From an uncultured Bacteroidaceae bacterium (GTDB taxonomy: Bacteria; Bacteroidota; Bacteroidia; Bacteroidales; Bacteroidaceae): a stretch of DNA of 64,000 nucleotides. A program made the translations under genes and the position numbers. How positions within the stretch are numbered: position 1 is the first letter of the stretch; each line of letters starts with the position of its first letter. The stretch lies in contig CAKRYD010000003.1 in the NCBI GenBank assembly GCA_934426255.1, positions 62,001 to 126,000 of the forward strand, given 5' to 3'. A model generated the notes under the pieces. That model was not told the origin of the DNA. It saw only the letters and a list, made by a program, of their open reading frames with translations, and searched no databases. This document shows positions 1-7,541 of this stretch, in pieces.

Positions 1-1121
1 CGCGCTACAACATCCTGCAAGGCATCATGCCACCTGCCTCGGGTCATTGGAAGAACAATCCGCATGCCGATGACATTGATTATCAGATCGAGGCCGACTA
101 TGCAGGGCTGATGTGCCCCGGAATGCCTAACTCCGCATCGCGAATCTCTGACAAAATAGGTCACATCATGAACTACGGCAACGGCTGGTATGGAGGGGTC
201 TATGTGGGAGCCATGTATGCCTTGGCATTTGTATACAGCGACATTCCGACCATCGTCAACGAGGCCTTGAAGGTGATTCCCGCCAGGAGCAGCTTTCACG
301 AGTGTATGGCCGACATCATCAGATGGCACACAGCTTACCCCGACAACTGGAAAAAGACGTGGTCTGAATGCCAGACGAAATGGGGCAAGGAGATTGGCTG
401 CCCCGATGGCGTGGATGCTCCTTTCAACATTGATGCAAGGATCAATTGCGCCTATATCCTAATAGGCTTGCTCTATGGCAACGGTGATTTCGGGCTGACA
501 ATGGACATATCCACACGTTGCGGCCAGGACTCCGACTGTAATCCTGCGTCGGCTTGCGGCATCCTGGGTGCTATGATCGGCTATAGCAACATACCAGACA
601 AATGGCTGCGCAGCCTACACAAGGTAGAGAACCGCAACTTTGCCTACACCCGGCTGTCACTGACACAGGTCTATGAAAAGAGCCTCAACCAGGCATTGCA
701 GATGGTGGGACGCAACGGTGGAAAGATAGAGGGCAACACCATAAAAATAAAGCTTCAACGCCCCAAGGCCGTGCGCTACGAAGAATCGTTTGCCGGACTG
801 GAGCCCCATGCTGTGCAACCCGAAAAGCGCATAGACGAGTTGGGAAGCATTGCATTCGAGGGATGTGCCGTCGTTGTGAAAGGGGATGTCCAGTCGAAGC
901 GTGCCGGATATGAAGCAAAGATACAGGTCGAGGTTGACGGAAAAGCGGTAAAGACCATCACGGCACCTGCCGATTTTCACAGCCGCACACAGGATTTGTA
1001 TTGGAACTATGACCTGAAACAGGGTCACCACCGAGTGAGTCTGCACTGGCTGAACCCCGACAAAGGCAGTCAGATTACCTGTCATCGAATCATTACCTAC
1101 CGTAAGAAAGCCAAGAAATGA
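1..1121 (+). CDS. ADP-ribosylglycohydrolase-family protein, 5' end outside window
   Basis: The reading frame is open from base 3 with no start codon that must be real, so the gene begins upstream of the window; the ATG at 27 is internal. The visible part opens with a region rich in paired acidic residues (HADDIDYQIEADYAGLM) and carries GQDSDCNPASACGILGA near residue 165 of the visible protein, a match to the metal-binding Asp motifs of the ADP-ribosylglycohydrolase fold. About 130 further residues, rich in beta strands, form an extra C-terminal domain. In Bacteroidales such proteins often sit with glycoside hydrolases, and their substrate is generally unknown. The stop overlaps the start of the GH30 gene as ATGA, so the two are probably translated together. 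Family assignment is fairly firm; the reaction is not. Confidence 0.8.
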   Translation, partial: RYNILQGIMPPASGHWKNNPHADDIDYQIEADYAGLMCPGMPNSASRISDKIGHIMNYGNGWYGGVYVGAMYALAFVYSDIPTIVNEALKVIPARSSFHECMADIIRWHTAYPDNWKKTWSECQTKWGKEIGCPDGVDAPFNIDARINCAYILIGLLYGNGDFGLTMDISTRCGQDSDCNPASACGILGAMIGYSNIPDKWLRSLHKVENRNFAYTRLSLTQVYEKSLNQALQMVGRNGGKIEGNTIKIKLQRPKAVRYEESFAGLEPHAVQPEKRIDELGSIAFEGCAVVVKGDVQSKRAGYEAKIQVEVDGKAVKTITAPADFHSRTQDLYWNYDLKQGHHRVSLHWLNPDKGSQITCHRIITYRKKAKK

Positions 1122-2533
1122 AAAAGCAACTGATCCTTCTGCTGCCGGCCCTCCTGAGCTGGTGCAGCAGTCTGCAAGCCCTGACTTTTGCAGTCGACCC
1201 CGCAAAAAAGCTGCAACGCATCGACGGATGGGGCGTTTCCCTCTGTTGGTGGGCAGGACAATGCGGCAAATGGGACGAAGCCCGCATGGACTCCATCGTC
1301 ACATGGCTCACGTCAAAGAACGGGCTCAACTACAACGTATTCAGATATAACATCCCCGGAGGTGACGACCCGCAGAACAGACACTGCACACCTCACCACA
1401 TGGGCCGCGGCAAAGGGCTGAGAGCCGAGATGGAGGGATTCAAGCGCTCTGCACAGGACGACTATGACTGGTCGGCCGACGAGGCACAAAGACGCATCAT
1501 GCTGAAGATTAAGGAAAAGCGTCCCGATGCCGTATTTGAGGCATTCAGCAACACACCACCCTACTACATGACCGTCAGCGGATGTACTGCCGGCAACAAG
1601 GATGCCGCTCACGACAACCTGCGAAAAGACCAATACGAGGCCTTTGCCCAGTATCTCATTGACTGCTGTCTATACTATAAGAAGGTACACGGCATTGAGT
1701 TTCACACCTTGGAACCGTTTAATGAGCCTATGACCGACTACTGGAACTGCAACGGAAGCCAGGAGGGCTGCCACTTCGACGTGCAGTCCATGTCGGATTT
1801 CATCCAAGTCATTGCGCCCATGCTCAAGGCATCCGGCCTCAAGACACGCCTGGCAGCCTGCGACGAAACCAGTGTGATGCAGAGCATACGCAGCCTGGAG
1901 GCTTTCGGCAAAAGCGGCGTCCTGCCCTATGTGGGGCAATGGAACACACATTCGTATCAGGCAGACAACCTGAGCCGCATCCGCCTCAGACAGCTCGCCA
2001 TGCAGCACGGCCTGACACTCTGGATGAGCGAAACGGGCAACTTTGGCGGCAAAGGGCTGAACGGCAACCTGCAACTTTCGCAACGCCTGATGGACGACAT
2101 CAAACTGATGCAACCCGCAGTGTGGTGCGACTGGCAGGCAATGGAAGAGAACAACGACCAATGGTGCACCGTGCAAGGCGACTTCAAGGGCAACGAGTTT
2201 CACCGCGTAAAAAACTATTATGTGAGGCAGCAGGTCACACGATTCATCCAACAGGGATACCATCTCCTTGATGCCGGCGACGAACATACCCTGGCTGCCA
2301 TCAGCCCCGACGGGAAAACGCTGGTCATTGTAGGCCAGAACAACGGCAACGGGCCACAAGACTATGTTGCCGACCTCAGTGCATTCGGCCATGTGGCAAA
2401 GACCTCTGCCAATTACCTGACCGACAATGCCAACGACTGCCGGCTGCAACAGCCCTGCCCCATCAGGTGGAAACGGCTCGTCTACCGGCTGCAGCCGCAG
2501 AGCATACGCACGTTTGTCTTACACGTGAAATAG
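1118..2533 (+). CDS. GH30-type secreted glycoside hydrolase (beta-1,6-galactanase-like)
   Basis: A 471-residue protein with an N-terminal signal peptide (hydrophobic stretch about residues 4-22) followed by a clan-A TIM barrel. The early IDGWGVSLCWWAG segment is typical of GH30 enzymes of the endo-beta-1,6-galactanase type. The probable acid/base is Glu203 in LEPFNEPMTDYW and the probable nucleophile is Glu305 in WMSETGNFGG. The last 80 or so residues form the small beta-sandwich usual in GH30. It probably acts in the periplasm or at the cell surface on side chains of plant or host glycans. The start is fixed by the ATGA overlap with the previous gene. The exact substrate is inferred from family resemblance only; a glucosylceramidase-like or xylanase-like activity cannot be excluded. 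Confidence 0.85.
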   Translation: MKKQLILLLPALLSWCSSLQALTFAVDPAKKLQRIDGWGVSLCWWAGQCGKWDEARMDSIVTWLTSKNGLNYNVFRYNIPGGDDPQNRHCTPHHMGRGKGLRAEMEGFKRSAQDDYDWSADEAQRRIMLKIKEKRPDAVFEAFSNTPPYYMTVSGCTAGNKDAAHDNLRKDQYEAFAQYLIDCCLYYKKVHGIEFHTLEPFNEPMTDYWNCNGSQEGCHFDVQSMSDFIQVIAPMLKASGLKTRLAACDETSVMQSIRSLEAFGKSGVLPYVGQWNTHSYQADNLSRIRLRQLAMQHGLTLWMSETGNFGGKGLNGNLQLSQRLMDDIKLMQPAVWCDWQAMEENNDQWCTVQGDFKGNEFHRVKNYYVRQQVTRFIQQGYHLLDAGDEHTLAAISPDGKTLVIVGQNNGNGPQDYVADLSAFGHVAKTSANYLTDNANDCRLQQPCPIRWKRLVYRLQPQSIRTFVLHVK

Positions 2534-2610
2534 GCTTCGGCAAAGCCCCTGCAAGGGCTTGCCCATCCCGGCCTGCGGCACAGCAAACAAGGATAAGCCA
2601 CCTCTTGAAT

Positions 2611-2817
2611 CAGGCCATCACACATCGCAGCGTGTTTCATGTACATATCACAGGTTGTTTCCCCTACATACCACAAGTCGTTTCCTGTACATATCACAGG
2701 TCGTTTCATGTACATGAAACACATTGTTTCCCCTACATGGCACACGTTGTTTCATGTACACAACACACTTTGTTTCATGCACATGAAACACGTTGCAACC
2801 CTATAGATCGCACCCAC
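2611..2817. repeat. 23-base tandem array with TGTACA-core palindromes (array 1)
   Basis: Units starting with GTTTC lie at 2634, 2657, 2680, 2703, 2726, 2749 and 2772, an exact 23-base pitch. The unit at 2703 contains the perfect palindrome GTTTCATGTACATGAAAC; the unit at 2772 has it with one change (GTTTCATGCACATGAAAC); others keep only one half (GTTTCATGTACATATCAC, GTTTCCCCTACATACCAC). The bases just before (2611-2633) hold a decayed unit of a second type (CACATCGCA), in the same phase, and 2795-2817 is a decayed unit. The array fills the gap between the convergent GH30 and DUF1080 genes. No T-run follows it, so it is not a classic terminator. The 5-base gaps between palindromes are far too short for CRISPR spacers. 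Confidence 0.85.
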
Positions 2818-2921
2818 AGGCCCTGCAGGCTGCACTTTCACATCAGGCACACCACGGGCAACAAACAAAAAAAGGTGCACCGGCAATGCCGGCACACCTC
2901 GTTTCGAATATAAAAAAGCAA

Positions 2922-3818
2922 TTATTCCATTACCTTGATACGTATGTTTCTGTACCATACGTCGTCGCCATGGTCCTGCAGGCCGATATAGCCACCATTG
3001 CCGTCCTGGCCTCCGCCAATATTCTTAAGCAACTCGTAGGCATAGGGGAAATCTCCTCCTTCTTTGAATTTACTTGCCTGCAACATCTCGTTCCATTTGG
3101 GTGTCCACAAGTGGTATTCAAGTACGTTCTGGCCATTTTGCGCATGCACCACTGTACCCTTATATACCATGATCTTAGCCGTATTCCACTCTCCAAACGG
3201 CTTGGCGTTCTGTGGCTTTGCGGGAATCATGTCGTAGAGAGATGCCGACTGACGATTGCCATCTGTGCCGAGTTGTGCGTCGGGATGATTGGCATTGTCG
3301 AGCACTTGATACTCAGAGCACGACTGCCAAATAGGCAGATAAGACTCTTTGCCATCAATGTTGGCAGTTGCTTCCTGGGCAAGATACATGATACCGGAAT
3401 TGCCACCTTTGGATATCTTGTACTCAAGTTCGAGCGTAAAGTTCTTGAATTTGTGGGCAAATATCAGGTCGCCGCCACCGATGGCCTGTGCTTCGCCGGT
3501 GCCTGAACCCTTCAGTTTGATGCATCCGTCTTCAACAGTCCAGCTCTTGGGCACTGTGTCCATGCCGTAGCCACGCCAGTTTGTCAAGGTCTTTCCATCA
3601 AACATGGTGATATAACCATCCTTGTCGACGGGCAGCTTGCTAAGGTCTACCTGTGCCTTTTCCACAATCTTGTAGTCTAAAGCCTGCTTGGCTGTGTCGG
3701 CCTGTCCGGCACATTCACACTTTTCACAACCGCAATTGCAATTGCAGCTGCACTTCTTTCCACCGCAGGATGCCATAATAAAAGCGGCAACAGCGGCAAA
3801 TAACAATGATTTTTTCAT
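2922..3818 (-). CDS. DUF1080 (3-keto-disaccharide hydrolase-like) lipoprotein with Cys-rich linker
   Basis: A 298-residue protein with a lipoprotein signal ending AFIMASC (Cys18 is the likely lipidated residue). From about residue 65 it is a concanavalin/LamG-like beta-sandwich of the DUF1080 family, recognisable from ITMFDGKTLTNWRGYG, the GGNSGIMYLAQE segment and the C-terminal GYIGLQDHGDDVWYRNIRIK. Members cleave 3-keto-glycosides made by Gfo/Idh/MocA oxidoreductases; no such oxidoreductase is present in the window. Seven further Cys residues follow the lipidation site within about 20 residues (GGKKCSCNCNCGCEKCEC), which is unusual. The gene is monocistronic, with its own TATATTTG promoter upstream and array 1 beyond its 3' end. 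The family call is firm; the role of the Cys cluster is unknown. Confidence 0.85.
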   Translation of the reverse strand: MKKSLLFAAVAAFIMASCGGKKCSCNCNCGCEKCECAGQADTAKQALDYKIVEKAQVDLSKLPVDKDGYITMFDGKTLTNWRGYGMDTVPKSWTVEDGCIKLKGSGTGEAQAIGGGDLIFAHKFKNFTLELEYKISKGGNSGIMYLAQEATANIDGKESYLPIWQSCSEYQVLDNANHPDAQLGTDGNRQSASLYDMIPAKPQNAKPFGEWNTAKIMVYKGTVVHAQNGQNVLEYHLWTPKWNEMLQASKFKEGGDFPYAYELLKNIGGGQDGNGGYIGLQDHGDDVWYRNIRIKVME

Positions 3819-3878
3819 CTCTGTTTGTTTATTGGTTATTAATGATTATACGTCTAACTGTTCGGCACTTTTGTGTTG

Positions 3879-3886
3879 CAAATATA
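3879..3886 (-). promoter_or_regulatory. Bacteroidetes -7 box for the DUF1080 gene
   Basis: TATATTTG on the minus strand (CAAATATA on plus), about 60 bases before the start codon at 3818. It fits TAnnTTTG. No convincing -33 element is visible. Confidence 0.55.
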
Positions 3887-3924
3887 CGAAAAATGAACAA
3901 CTATCGCTATTTCACGGAAAAGAA

Positions 3925-6507
3925 TCACGGATTTTGAACTGAAAATTCATGATTTCCGGCACCGACCTCCTGCTTTTCGCCCTTCAGGACTATGGTAGCC
4001 GTGGTGTTCACAGGTATAGACACCTTCAGTATGATTGTGCCGCCTGTGCGCCTCCACTCACTACATATCTCACCCGCCGGAGACTGATAGCAGGCTTTCA
4101 CCCACGACAGCTGTCGGGGAAAATATGGCTCTATCTTTGTGTGGACAAAGCCGGGACGGGCATCGTCAAAACTGATTCCGGCCAGGCAGTTATACATCCA
4201 TGCATTGATATCACCCAGAAATACGTGGTTGGCCGAAGCATCACGGAAGTCGGGCGAAAGCACCCACGTTTCGATGGGTGTGGTATATCCCTTCTCCACC
4301 CAATTGGCCCACGAGGGTGCATCTTTCTTCAATGCCATGTCGAGAGCCTGGTCAACGTAGCCGTATTTTGCCAGCATGCGCAATACGGTCTTGCTGCCCA
4401 GCATGCCGAAATCCAGGTGGTTGTTGTTCTCATGTATCAGACGGCTCAGGTTGGCCGCTACATCCTTTTCGTGCTTCTCGGGAACAATGCCGAGGTATAA
4501 GGCAAGGGCTTGGGCTGCCTGGCTGCCATTGGCATACAGGTTTTCCGCGGCATTGAAGAACTTTTGCTGTATGGCCTGATGCAGAGCTGCGGCCTTTTCG
4601 GCATACTGATGTCCGTCCTGACCGGCAAGACCCTTGAAGCGGGCAAGGTAGAGATTGAGCAGATAGTAATAGCAGGTCGAAGTAAATTCGTTGGGTGTCT
4701 GCATTTTATAGAACACCCAATCACCCAGGCCGTAGTTGATGGTGCCCTCGGGTGTCTCGCGTGTCTTCAGAAACGAGAGGTAGCGTTCACAGGCAGGAAT
4801 CACTTTCCTCACATATTTCGTGTCTCCATAATAATTATAGAGCTGCATCGGAATGATAAAGAGGGCAGCATCCCAGACCGGGCCCACATCGAGCCCCCAG
4901 CCGCCGCTGGGTATGATACTCGTGATTTGTCCGCTTGCATTCTGGTTGTCAAGCATGTCGTCTGTCCACTTTTCGTAGGCTGTGATGCCGTCAAAATTAA
5001 GCAGGCCTATGTCTGACGAGATGTGGGCATCGGCCGTCCAGCCGTTCTTTTCGCGCTGGGGACAATCGGTGGGTATGCTCACATAATTGCAAAGATATGA
5101 CCGGTTGATCATTTCCCAAAGCCTGTTCAGGGTGTCGTTGGAGCATTCAAACGAGCCTACAGGCTTCAGGTCGGTATGCACAAAAAGAGCTTCTGCATCC
5201 TGCGCTGTCAACCGGATGGGACTGTCGCTCTTTACCTCTACATATCTGAATCCGTGATAGCAGAACTCGGGTTGCAGTAGATTCTCACCCTCTCCTAAGT
5301 AATATATGTCGGTCTGACATTCCAGACCGGGCTGACGGAAATAGTAGATGTCGAGGTTGCGCATCTCCAACCGGCCGTCAGACTTCAGCAACTCTCCATG
5401 CTGTACACTCAGGCGTGTGCCTGCTTTGCCTTTTACCTTCAAACGGCAGAAGCCCGACATGTTGGCCCCGAAATCGTATACATAGACACTGTCGCCATAA
5501 GCCTTTACAGAGCACGGTTTGTAGACCTTGCAGACTTCAACCTTGGGCATCTGCTGCGCTTTCAACAGGGACGAGGGCGGCTTGACAGCCAGAGCCTTTT
5601 GCCAGCCGGCACGCGGCAGAAGCTCCTTCCGGGCATCATAGGTGTCACCTGCATAGATATTGTTGCGCAGATATGGCCCGTCGGTCGTTGTCTCCCACGT
5701 CATGTCGGAATTGATGGTCTGGACACTGCCATCGGCATAAGTAAGACGCAACTCGCACACCATGCAGGGACGGCCACGCCACCTGGCTTTCTCGAAATCC
5801 CATACCGCATTTTTTTCAATGACATTGTAGAAGCCGTTGCCCAACACAGCCACCAGTTCGTTGCTGCCCTTCTTGATAAGAGATGTCACATCGTAGGTGT
5901 CGTAGAGATTGCGCTTGTCATATTGCGTATAGCCGGGATTCAGACTGGTCGAAGCAATCCGTTGGCCGTTTATTTTCATCAGGGCATAGGCCGCAGCACT
6001 CATATAGAGGCGGGCTTTGACCGGCCGTGACTTTGTTTCGAAGCTCTTGCGCAGCACAGGCACACTGGTGTCGTCTTTATCTCTTCCGTCACTGATCCAT
6101 TGGGCCGTCCAATCAGAGGGCGACATCTTGGCAGTCTCAAACTGATGGACGGCAGATGTGACTTTCTTGCCCGATGTCACGTCCCATGCCGACACTTTCC
6201 AATAGTAGGTGGAATGCGGTTTCAGCCTGATGTCGGCCTCAGCCTGCATGGAGGGTGAAGTGATTTCACCCGTAGTCCAGTCGCCACACGCTTTTGTCGT
6301 GCCGATGGAAAGCTCATATTTTTTCTGCACGAACGAGGGGTTGCCCTTATAGTTCCAACTGAAACGGGGCTTTTCCGAGTCAATCGAGAGGGGACAGTCC
6401 TGATATTCCACACGCAAGTTCGTGAACATTGTCTGCTGCGACCCACACGATGCCAACAGGCAGGCCAGCAACAATGTCATAAAAGTCTTTAGATAGTATG
6501 TCTTCAT
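3925..6507 (-). CDS. GH78 alpha-L-rhamnosidase, lipoprotein
   Basis: An 860-residue exo-enzyme that removes terminal alpha-L-rhamnose from plant glycosides, pectin side chains or bacterial polysaccharides. The lipobox LLASC puts lipidated Cys at 21, so it is membrane-anchored, probably periplasmic or surface-exposed. The order is as usual for GH78: N-terminal fibronectin-like domain (about 27-127), two beta-sandwich domains (about 130-445, including FETKSRPVKARLYMSA and NPGYTQYDKRNLYDTYDV), an (alpha/alpha)6 barrel (about 450-770) and a C-terminal beta-sandwich. The catalytic segment DCPQREKNGWTADAH is present, with Glu486 and Asp493 in the expected places. It starts 9 bases after the LOG-family stop, so it is probably the last gene of a ridA-LOG-rhamnosidase transcript, an odd partnership. 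Confidence 0.92.
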   Translation of the reverse strand: MKTYYLKTFMTLLLACLLASCGSQQTMFTNLRVEYQDCPLSIDSEKPRFSWNYKGNPSFVQKKYELSIGTTKACGDWTTGEITSPSMQAEADIRLKPHSTYYWKVSAWDVTSGKKVTSAVHQFETAKMSPSDWTAQWISDGRDKDDTSVPVLRKSFETKSRPVKARLYMSAAAYALMKINGQRIASTSLNPGYTQYDKRNLYDTYDVTSLIKKGSNELVAVLGNGFYNVIEKNAVWDFEKARWRGRPCMVCELRLTYADGSVQTINSDMTWETTTDGPYLRNNIYAGDTYDARKELLPRAGWQKALAVKPPSSLLKAQQMPKVEVCKVYKPCSVKAYGDSVYVYDFGANMSGFCRLKVKGKAGTRLSVQHGELLKSDGRLEMRNLDIYYFRQPGLECQTDIYYLGEGENLLQPEFCYHGFRYVEVKSDSPIRLTAQDAEALFVHTDLKPVGSFECSNDTLNRLWEMINRSYLCNYVSIPTDCPQREKNGWTADAHISSDIGLLNFDGITAYEKWTDDMLDNQNASGQITSIIPSGGWGLDVGPVWDAALFIIPMQLYNYYGDTKYVRKVIPACERYLSFLKTRETPEGTINYGLGDWVFYKMQTPNEFTSTCYYYLLNLYLARFKGLAGQDGHQYAEKAAALHQAIQQKFFNAAENLYANGSQAAQALALYLGIVPEKHEKDVAANLSRLIHENNNHLDFGMLGSKTVLRMLAKYGYVDQALDMALKKDAPSWANWVEKGYTTPIETWVLSPDFRDASANHVFLGDINAWMYNCLAGISFDDARPGFVHTKIEPYFPRQLSWVKACYQSPAGEICSEWRRTGGTIILKVSIPVNTTATIVLKGEKQEVGAGNHEFSVQNP

Positions 6508-6516
6508 TTGTAGGAA

Positions 6517-7053
6517 CTAAGGAGTTAACAATGCCGTCAGGCCTTCGATGGAATCGGGCATCTTGATGCGCGAAGTGAAGCCGGGAGCTATGTATCCCTG
6601 CTGCTCCATCATCTTCAAAGTGCTGAACAAAGGGTTCCAATAGCCGTCGGGATTAAACAGTATCAGCTGCTTTTTGTGCTCGCCGACTGCCGATGAAGCC
6701 ATCACCATGAAGATTTCATCCAACGTTCCTATGCCACCCGGCAAAGCGATGAACAGGTCTGATTCACGCAACATGGCCGACTTGCGGTCGTTTAAATCGA
6801 CTACGGGAACTTCGATGTCTACATATTCGCTGGTCAGACCCGTCTGAGAGAACTTGTCGGGAATAATGCCCATCACACGACCTCCGTTAGACTTGACGGC
6901 ACGGGCCACCACTTCCATCAGCCCTTTTCCTACTCCTCCATAAACCAACATCAGGTTTTGACGGCCTATCCATGCCCCTAACTCAGCAGCGGCACGGGTC
7001 ACCGACTCCGGCAGGCCCTCATGAGAGGAACAAAACACAGCAACCCTATTCAT
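6517..7053 (-). CDS. LOG-family nucleoside 5'-monophosphate phosphoribohydrolase (TIGR00730)
   Basis: A 178-residue Rossmann-like protein of the cytokinin-activating LOG family, which hydrolyses N6-modified AMP or AMP to base and ribose 5-phosphate. The signature PGGIGTLDEIF is present around residue 100, and the N-terminal RVAVFCSSHEG and MLVYGGVGKGLM segments are typical. I chose the ATG at 7053: it gives the normal MNRVAVFCSS start and overlaps the ridA stop by 8 bases. A longer frame to 7086 adds eleven unlikely residues lying inside ridA. It lies between ridA and the rhamnosidase gene, co-directional and tightly spaced. Bacterial members often act on purine nucleotides; the substrate is not readable from the sequence. 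Confidence 0.88.
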   Translation of the reverse strand: MNRVAVFCSSHEGLPESVTRAAAELGAWIGRQNLMLVYGGVGKGLMEVVARAVKSNGGRVMGIIPDKFSQTGLTSEYVDIEVPVVDLNDRKSAMLRESDLFIALPGGIGTLDEIFMVMASSAVGEHKKQLILFNPDGYWNPLFSTLKMMEQQGYIAPGFTSRIKMPDSIEGLTALLTP

Positions 7054-7447
7054 TGGAACCGGCCAAAGGTGTCGGACGTACAGCAATGCACTCTATCTCA
7101 ATTCTGCTGTTCTTGGGCAACGTTTTCACCGCAAATGCCGAACGGGCAGGATATGGCGCGGCAAAAAACTCGGCATAGACCTCATTCATCTCAGCAAAAT
7201 CGGCCATATCGGCCAGCATAACTGTAACCTTTGCAATGTTGTTCAAAGACAGCCGAGCCTCAGACAAGACAGCCTCAATATTGCGGAAGGCTTGCCGCGT
7301 AAGCTCCTTGATGCCACCTTCAACAAAAGTTCCCGTGAGCGGATCTATCGGCAATTGGCCAGAAAGATATACAGTATTTCCCACTTCTATAGCCTGGCTG
7401 TAGGGACCGACAGCAGCCGGCGCGCTGTTTGTGTTGATGCTTTTCAT
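7046..7447 (-). CDS. ridA: RidA-family enamine/imine deaminase
   Basis: A 133-residue protein of the YjgF/YER057c/UK114 family. These trimers hydrolyse reactive 2-aminoacrylate and related imines produced by pyridoxal-phosphate enzymes, releasing ammonia. The family marks are clear: GPYSQAIEVGNTVYLSGQLP near residue 14, the conserved Arg in PYPARSAFAV near residue 101, and IEIECIAVRP at the C-terminus. It is the first gene of the minus-strand group that continues into the LOG gene (8-base overlap) and the rhamnosidase. A weak -7-like box (GAACTTTG, about 7476-7483) lies 30 bases upstream. It is divergent from the M16 peptidase gene. Confidence 0.93.
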   Translation of the reverse strand: MKSINTNSAPAAVGPYSQAIEVGNTVYLSGQLPIDPLTGTFVEGGIKELTRQAFRNIEAVLSEARLSLNNIAKVTVMLADMADFAEMNEVYAEFFAAPYPARSAFAVKTLPKNSRIEIECIAVRPTPLAGSNE

Positions 7448-7526
7448 TATTTATGCTTTTGGATGTTCACTCTTGCAAAGTTCGCCTTTTTCATTTAAAA
7501 GGCAATGAATGATGGCATTTTTTCTG

Positions 7527-7534
7527 TATTTTTG
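7527..7534 (+). promoter_or_regulatory. Bacteroidetes -7 box directly before the M16 peptidase start
   Basis: TATTTTTG matches TAnnTTTG and ends only 7 bases before the ATG at 7542. The transcript would begin at or very near the start codon, which suggests a leaderless or near-leaderless mRNA. No clear -33 TTG is seen. Confidence 0.5.
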
Positions 7535-7541
7535 CGCTGCA

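Noticed and set aside
1670..2449. 259-codon minus-strand frame
   Set aside because: Antisense to GH30, with a residue composition typical of shadow frames.
2739..2755. TGGCAC ... TTG resembling a sigma-54 promoter
   Set aside because: It falls inside the repeat array, spacing to the -12 part is wrong and it points to no gene.
2634..2794. CRISPR array
   Set aside because: The gap between palindromes is 5 bases, units are degenerate and there are no cas genes.
2467..2913. Open frame of 148 codons across array 1, His/Cys-rich with repeated HV and CFPY segments
   Set aside because: It is a translation of the 23-base repeats. Out-of-frame pitch, no ribosome site and overlap with the GH30 end make it non-coding.
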